A DNA stretch of 64,000 nucleotides from Epiperipatus broadwayi (taxonomy: Eukaryota; Onychophora; Udeonychophora; Euonychophora; Peripatidae), in contig JAQFVV010006245.1 in NCBI GenBank assembly GCA_028023455.1, positions 6,193,276-6,257,275 on the forward strand. Direction: 5' to 3'. The notes under the pieces are model-generated. The model saw only the letters and a program-made list of their open reading frames with translations. It was not told the origin of the DNA and ran no database searches. Shown here in pieces: positions 51,901 through 60,900 of this stretch. Position 1 is the first letter of the stretch. Each line of letters starts with the position of its first letter. Made by a program: the position numbers and the translations under genes.

Positions 51901-54900
51901 ACAGTCCAAAAAACATAAAAGTAATCTCTTTGTGTTGTGAACTTTATATGTGAATTTTTTTATTGATAAATATTTTATATTTGTAATAATACTGCATTTA
52001 AATACCATTTATAAATAAGATAAAATTTCAGCTTAATTGCACTTTATAAAAATTATCTAATATTCTCTATGGAAAAATAATTTCGGTCTTACTTATTTAA
52101 ATGTTTTCTGTAATCTAGTTATTTTTTCCTGCAGACAAAAGTAAAAAAAAAAATCTAGTTATAAAAAAATAAAGTAAAAGAAATTCATAAGCAAGCTCAC
52201 ACTCCATCATATAATATTTTTTAAAAAATAAAGTATATATAAAAAACAATTTGAAAAAGATCACAAACAATGAATTTAGGATGGAAATGATGAGTGCTCA
52301 AGTACTTAATGCTCCCCTCACCATATTTTCACATATATTCAGGAACAAACCCATTTATTTATTTATGACTATTGACAAAAGATACAGACCACAAGCTTTT
52401 TCCTCCTCCCCAAAGTTAATTAATTGGTTGAATACAAATTATAATTGGTTATCTTCAATTTTGCCCAATAGGAAACAACTTTTCCAAAATCAAACAATTA
52501 TTTAATTTTTTTTTCTTTTAGAATTTTCCTATTTCAAATTCATTGTGATAAAGGTCTTGTTATATCTTAAAGAGTAAAAAAAAAAAAATCTAAAAGATTA
52601 AACAATAATGGCACTATTATATATGAAAGAAGAATTATTAAATAATCTCAATATTTCAAAAAATAATAGATGAATTTTCTAAAGGAAAAGTTATTTAGTT
52701 TTTTATTCCAACCATAATGTTTCTTTTCATCTTAAAATAATCCATTAATGTGTTGTAATTTTAATTTTTTTTTTTTATGTCTGATGCTATAAGGAAAAAT
52801 TTATAATATTTTGAAATAAATTAATTATGCTTAATTTTTTGATATAATGAAAAGTTAACTTATAACATTCTTATTTACTCATATGGCTAAATTGCTCAAA
52901 AAAATCTTGTGATATTCAAGTATCCTAATGATAAACTGAACATTTAATAATATCACATAAAAAAATTATTTTTACGATATTCTAAATTTTATCGCCAAAA
53001 AACCTCTAGCCAGCTTAATATGTCCCAGATGCCTAGGAAATCTACTTTAGTTTTATTATGCATGCAACATACTTCACAACATATAGATCTAATATGACAT
53101 TATAAAATTTAACAGAGAACACTATTTTTTTTTTTTCTGAATTCTTAAAAAGTCAGTAGTGTTTGTTTATATTCTGAATTTTTTTTAGTGCATTTGAATT
53201 GAATATATTAATTAATTATAATGTATGTAAAAATTTATTTCTCTGTAAAAGTTAAAAAGACTAACATGTAAATAATTATACATGCACTGACTTTTCATCA
53301 TCATCATTTTCATCCATTATTGATCCACTCCAAGTATAAATTCATAAATATAACATTTTTTTGACCCGCATGTCTCCTAGTACTTACACATACATATTCG
53401 CTAAATAGAATAGATACCATCATTATCTTTATCACAACAATGACAAGGAATGACTTTTTTTTAGATCCTAATCCTAAACATATAGTAGTAGCTATAAAAG
53501 GATGCCTTTAGTCTTAATCCTAAATAAATAAACCTTCTATACAATAATTATAAGAGTGGCTTTTTGGTCCTAAATCTAATTTAATACAACTACAATTTAT
53601 ACCAGGATGACTTATTCTGAGATCGATCCTTAAATCATTAAACTGATAGGAATACATTCTCCCATATGGATACAAACATGTGTAAACTATTAAACATTGA
53701 ACAAACAACTGTGTTTACCTAAATTCATCTACATAAAATCCAATTTCAATAATCAAATATAAGTTTAACTATGAATGAATGAGATTAATGGAAATAATTG
53801 TATCATTAATCATGGTTATTTGATACTTAGGCATGTGCATTGCTATTACATGATTATCATTATTTCTTTATCTCTTCCTCTTATTAATAACTTATATAAA
53901 ATTCATAAGCTTAGCATACATGAGATATATAATAATTTTTTTTTTTTTAAAAAAAATTTTAACAAGTAAAGAGAAGTTACTACAAATCGATTTCTTTTTT
54001 TTTTAATTGACAGTTTTTTTAAAAAATAAAGTACAAAGAACTTTTTCAATAAAAGACTCATCCAAAAGAAAATAACTGTCATTTACTTTTTTCTGACAAA
54101 TATTACAAATCCATTTAGGGTGATAATATAACCTTATAATTTTTAGCTAACTTTTAAAATAAGCCTTTTTCTTCACTTCAGCTGGAATTATTCAAAATAT
54201 CTTTCAAAGTATTCCAGATTAGATCTAGCTAACTGTTAATAGTGATCATTTTAATTCACAAAACATAAGTGGATGTCCTGTGGGAATTGAATGAAGTAAT
54301 AACCCAGTATGATTAAAAAAACTGATTTTATATCAAAACTTATTATCTTTCTTGAACCTTGTTTTAGTTTTATTATTATTTTTTGTTACCAAATTTATAT
54401 ATCATTTTGCTTATAAAAGAGGAAAAAAAATGTTTTTTTTTTTTGTTCATTTCAAAATCTGGAACTTAAAAACAAAAAAAACAACAACAACAAAAAAATT
54501 TGTATATATTAAAAGTTCTTTTTGGATGACCAATGAGCATTTTAGAAGCTGTTTATGCAGCCATGGGTCAATATAAAATTGTTCAGCTGTGGTTTAATAT
54601 TACAAGTTATCTGGAAGTTTTTTCCTTTGGGGTGACTGGAAAGCAGAGGTCTATTACTTATCAGAATGTTTCCCCATGATCCTTTTCCTAGGTGGTATAT
54701 AATAGGTATATGCAGTTGTTTGACCAAATCTGCTCTGGTCAGGTTGACTAAAATTTAAAGCACAAATATTTTTATGCTGGGACTCAAAACAATTCTTTTC
54801 ACCTGGATGAGGCATTTGTAGGTCTACGACTCTAATAAATCTGCTATTCTTTATATAGATAATCAATTATTCGCCAACATAATATGCTGAATATTGGTTG

Positions 54901-57900
54901 GTAAATTTTTTCTTATAATATGAATAATACAGTTTTCTGACGGGAAAAGCTATAAGAGATCATAAATTTGCTACCTGCCTTAAAAAAATAGATAGGCTTT
55001 GTCCAATGGTTGGCTTGTATTGATCTTGAGATACCGCTGCAGCACATTGTCCTGCTGTTCCTCACTCCAAAATCCTAGTACAACTGTTTCATATTCATCA
55101 TAAGTATTAGGATGGTAGTACTTTGAGTTCCACCAGTCTTTGGCTGCACCACTTAAATAATTTGTAGTGATGATTTTTTCTTTATCAGTTAATGTATGGA
55201 ATGTAAATAGTTCAATCAGTCCATTTAAATAATCAAGTGGATTTTCATAAGTTAACACTTTAAAAGTCTTTATTATAACTAGTTTGGAGATAGAACTACT
55301 GTTCAAGTTGTTTGATATATTATTCATTTTAAGAATATCATTTGTTTGACTGGTATCTATTTGCTGGTCAGCCATATAAAGTTGTTTTAGTTCTACAAGT
55401 TTATTTGAAATAATATCATTATTAAGGAAATGATCTACCTACACACCCTTATTTTGGTCCTTTCTTACATAATGTATAGAAAGTGCTAATATCTGCTCTT
55501 CTAATTTTTCAGTTCTGTTTAGGAAATCTCTCATCAGTATCTAGGTTGCCTTGCATTTCTTGATTATCTAATTTTAATGTAGTGTTCACTTCTATCTTTT
55601 GCTGATTTACATGATGGAGCATTATTTGCTCTATTTGTGTATTTTGTATTTCTTGAGATTTGTTTGTCTCAATTTTGATCTCCTGGAGTTTTGTTGCCAT
55701 AATGTGCTGAGTTTCTTCAAATTGTTAATCTGTATCATATTTCTTTTTTAAAATTTCATTCTTTGTATAAATGTGGTTTTCTTCTATAGTTCACATCTAT
55801 TCATTTATCTTATGATGATTTTCCTCACATTTTTGATCTAATGTTTCTAGTTTTGATTCCATTTGTTTTTGAATATGTTCCACCCATTTTTCATTATCTT
55901 CTACAGTTTGGTTTATTTGCTCTATCAATCTCAATTCTATTTGTTTTTGGTTATGTTCTAATCTTGATTCCATATGCTTTTGGTTTAAACCAATATTTTT
56001 TTCAATAAAATAATATAACCACTACACAGCCACATTTGTAATTTATTTAGAAAGTATAATCATTAATTGATATGCAATTTATCATAATATCAATATAGTC
56101 ATAGATGATATAACACATGCACCATACCTTTAACCCTGACTTCAATAAACTTAAATATAATTCTACACATGTATGAATCCATAAATCCTAACATTTCTTT
56201 GATTTGCATATCTCCTAGTACTTTATAAATACATATGTTCCATATGGGATAGACGCCAATATTGTCTTTATTACAATAATCATAAGGAATGGTCATTTTT
56301 AGATCCTATTCCTAAACATAACCATTTATATAATGAATATAAAGAGATGGCCATTTTGGTCCTAACCTTAAATAAATAAACATTCTACACAATAATTATA
56401 AGGAGTGGCCTTTTGTTCTAAATCTGATTTAATACAACTACAATTTATACAGGGATGATGCATTCTGAGATCAATCCCTAACTCATTAAACTGATAAGAA
56501 TGTATTTCTACCATATGGATGCAAATAGAATGTAAACTATTAAACATTGAACAAACAACTGTGCATATATAAATCCATCTACATAAAATCCAATTTCAGT
56601 ATTCAAATATAAGTTTAACTACAAATGAATGAGTCTAATGGAAATAATTACATCACTAATTATGGTTATTTGAGACTTAGGCAATTTATACACGCGCATT
56701 GCATTTACATGATTATTATTATTTCTTTACCTTTTCCTCTTATTAATAACATAAAATTCATAAGCTTGATATACATATGTAATATATAATAATAATTTTT
56801 TTCTTAAAAAAACAATCAAAGAAGTTATTGTAAATTCATTTCTTTTTTTTTTTAATTGACAGTTTCTTTTAAATAATATTCGGATAATAAGCCTTATTTA
56901 CAAATTCAAATTATTTACAATAAAGTGGAGATCACTCTTTAAATATAAGACTCACACAAAACAAAATAATTGTCAATTACTTCTTTCTGACAAATATTAA
57001 AAATCCATTAAGGTGATAATATAGCCTTGTAATTTCTAGCTAACTTTTAAGAAAGCCTATTTCTTCATTTCAACTGGAGTTATTCAAAGTATCATTCAAA
57101 GTGTTCCAGATTAGATCTAGCTAACTGTTAGCAGTGTTCTTCCTTTTTATTCACAAAACATAAGTGGATGTTCTATGGGATTTGAATGAAGTAATATCCC
57201 AGTTTGATTAAAAAAACAACAACTGATTTTATATCAAAACTTAGTATATTTCTTGAACCTTGTTTTAGCTCTTTTTTTAAAACCAAATTTGCATATCATT
57301 TTGCTTATAAGTGTTTATTTTTTTATTGAAATGAATAACTAATGCATCTAATATATATTACATAGCAGAACAATGCATATAGAATGGAGAAATATGCTAT
57401 ACCGTAATATGTACTGTGCAATGTGTTCCCAAATATTGATTTTTATTTATAAGAAATAAAATATTACACTACGAATATATAAAGAACTGCAATGGCCATA
57501 CTTTATATTGTAGTAGAAGGTAAATTTATTATTATAAAAAAATAATATAAAAACCATATAGTAAGGATAGTCAATATTTTTACATCCATCCAATTAACCA
57601 CATATAAACAGTATGTAAGGACCAATTAAATCAATTTGCAAAAATATTGTACATATTTAATCATGTTTGAATTTTTTTTTTTACTGTGGTGCATTTCTGC
57701 ACAAATTAGAGAAGTAACATTTATATATTTTTTTGTCCATACTACTCTAATATCATGTTTCATAAAGTCTATAAAATCTATATTTTTATATTTTAATTTC
57801 TAACAGTAGAAGTACAAATCTCAGTGGGAATTCATTATTTATATTTTCAATCTAAATTTGTAAAGAAGTTTTATACATTCCAACTTAATATATCAAGAAT

Positions 57901-60900
57901 ATGTATTCTTTTAAATTTGTTTACAATTACATTATTATATGTGATTAGCTAATTTCCACTCTTAAATTTATACCTAGTAATTATCATTAATAGATGATCA
58001 AAAAGATCACAGATATTGCTATTATTTTCAGTTGATAAGCAAGAACCTAAATTTACATTAATTTCAATTAATACTGAAAATCTTCATCATTAATAGCAAG
58101 CAATAATTAAAAAACAACAAATTTAATCTCAAGGCTACAATTATTTAATCAATACACATACATTTATATATGCATGTCATTAAATTTTGACTCTTTTGCT
58201 TAATTATTATATTCTGATGACTTGTAATCTTGCATTTTTTCCCCCTTCTAGTTACAATGTAATAAAAGTTTACCAAGAAGATGAATTATGCAGGATAACA
58301 TGATGTTGACATACATACATAATAAAAAATGAAAACTTTTCACGTTTAACTAATTTTCAATTAATAATAAGTATAAAAAAAAGAAAAAAAAACCTCTTCA
58401 AATTATTAAAAAATAATATATCTCAGTCCTTCAAATGATATTTTCAATGTATATATGTTTGTAAAATCTTATTTAATATTAATATAATCAGTTGAGTTTA
58501 GCTTATAAACACATATAATGGTCAAATATTCAAAATAAAAATTATTGTCCATAATGTTGTTAAACACATATAGTTATTATATTAATTAGCTTATAAAGTT
58601 TACAGCAAAAAGAGAGTTGATAAATTTTCATATTAATAATAACTTTGAAATTTGTTATGAACAATAAAAATTAAAAACAGCTTCACAATATTCTAAAAGG
58701 TCTATCAAATATATATATATAAGAACATAAACCTTTGTCAAATAATCCTAGAAATTACAAAATTGGTTAAAAAATATTTCAACATTTTTTTCTTCTTTAA
58801 ACTTAATTTAGTTTCAAAAATATATAAATTCAACACACCTTTTTTTTTTTTACTGACTTACTTATTATTAAACTTTTATATACACAAGAACCACACACTA
58901 ATGTTTTGATTATCTATTTTTTTTATCTATTATTTGAATTCTATATTTTGTTTTAGACAAATTTCTGAAATATATTTATATCTTAACAAAAATTATAATA
59001 AATTAACACATTGGTCTAAGATTCTTATGCTTTCAGAAATTATTCCAGTTTAAGACATTTATATATATATATATAAAGTAATAAAACGAGCTATATGTAG
59101 AAAATAATATTATATCAAGTCCAAAGAAATCCTTTAGTTTCCAACTCTTAAAAAAATATCTTTTACATTCAATGATGCACAATTTGTAATTAATGCTTAT
59201 AACATATATTTTTATAAAATAAATTTATCCTTATTTTATAATATTCACATCACATAAGATTTATTTACTTATATTCATTATAATTTATACAGTTCTTTAT
59301 ATTTAAGTACATATTTATATTTGTTGAGAAATTGATGATTAAATAATACTATTTTAGCAAGATTTGTAATAATAATACCAATGGATAAGTATTTTTCATT
59401 ATTCTGTTTTTAATAATATTTATTTTTGTAAATAATTTAAATATAAATTTTTTAAAAATAAAATAATACTTAATTAACTTACTCATTTAGTGTACTGACT
59501 TAAATACATATTTTAAATAGTAAAATAATTTCTTTATAAAAATTATACATTTAAAAAAAAATGAAAAGATTTTTTAAAGAAAAAAGTTAGTGTTTTATAG
59601 CATTTAACCCCCACTCCCCAATTAACATATTCAGTTATTTTTATAATGTAAATTGTTATAACACAATATTTTTTTAAAATAACTGTATTGCAGAAGGATT
59701 TATATTTTATGGAGATAAATACAAAGTATGAATAAATTAAGGAAGTTTTTATAAAAATCTGTGGGAATGTGCTATTAAATTATTTTTAAATCTTCTGAAA
59801 GTAATATGAATGATATGTAAAGTAAGGTTATGTAAAATTTCCCCCAGACATTTATAAACTAATAAATGAACTTTATAACAATTACTATTACAGCTGATTA
59901 TACCAAGTAAAAACACTGTCAAAATGTTATAAATTAAAAACATTATCATTATTAGTTATGGAAATCTGGAAAATAAAATGTTCATTCCTATAAAATATTT
60001 AATCATTTTATTAAAACATAATTTCATCTTCAAATAAAATGATTTATTAAAAAAAAACAAAGTAGAGTAGAAGGAGAAATATAAACCATCTAGCATATTT
60101 TCTATTTTATCAGTATATTTGTTTTCTTCTATTATAAAACTTTTAACAGATGCAAGTCAGAGTTTAATTTATATATATATAAAGTGATCGATTCTTAATT
60201 CAATTAAAAAAAAAAAACAAAAAAACAACAGCAATCTGTTATTCCTAAAAAAAAAAAAGTGAGATGAGGGAAAAATGAAAATGCCTTTTATAAAAGATAA
60301 CTAATATAAAAAAGCATAATGATTTAATGAATATGTACAATGTTCAGACAATACAACTGCAAGTCTTATTATTGTGTAAACATCTTTGTTAAACAGAAAC
60401 AGTCATTTATTAGGATATCTGACTGTAATTGAAAAACAACAAAAACTACAGATAACTAATATACAAAAGCACAATGATATAATAAATAAGTGCAAAGTTC
60501 AGACAATACAATTGCAATCATACAACTTTGTTAAACTGAAATAGTCATTTATTAGAATATCTGATGATGAAATAATATCAACAACAACAACAATAACAAA
60601 AAACTACAACAAACATGCAAAACTCCTCATACCTCATAGGATCTGACATAGAATAGGATCGTTTCATTGTCTTTTCATCTATCTGGCTATTCCTCCGCCT
60701 TTCACCCTTAAATTATAATACAAACAACATTAGAAAAATTAAAAATAATTAACATTTCATATATATATTATTTCACATACACATGATATCACAGAATAAA
60801 AAAAAATATATATATACTTTAAAAAACAGAAATTATTTTTATTATTGCAAAGTTAGAATTTAAAACACACAAAGTAATTCATTAATGTTGAATAAACTTA

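Larger units (their letters stand above)
41126..60632 (-). other. FCHO intron 2 (19.5 kb)
   Basis: GT-AG intron between exons 2 and 3. It is dominated by two LTR-like repeat pairs, a 5'-truncated LINE and a GC-richer insertion. The stretch 57310-60630 is AT-rich and shows nothing beyond simple repeats and a duplicated motif near 60290 and 60450 (GATAACTAATAT.AAAA.GCA). Confidence 0.8.
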
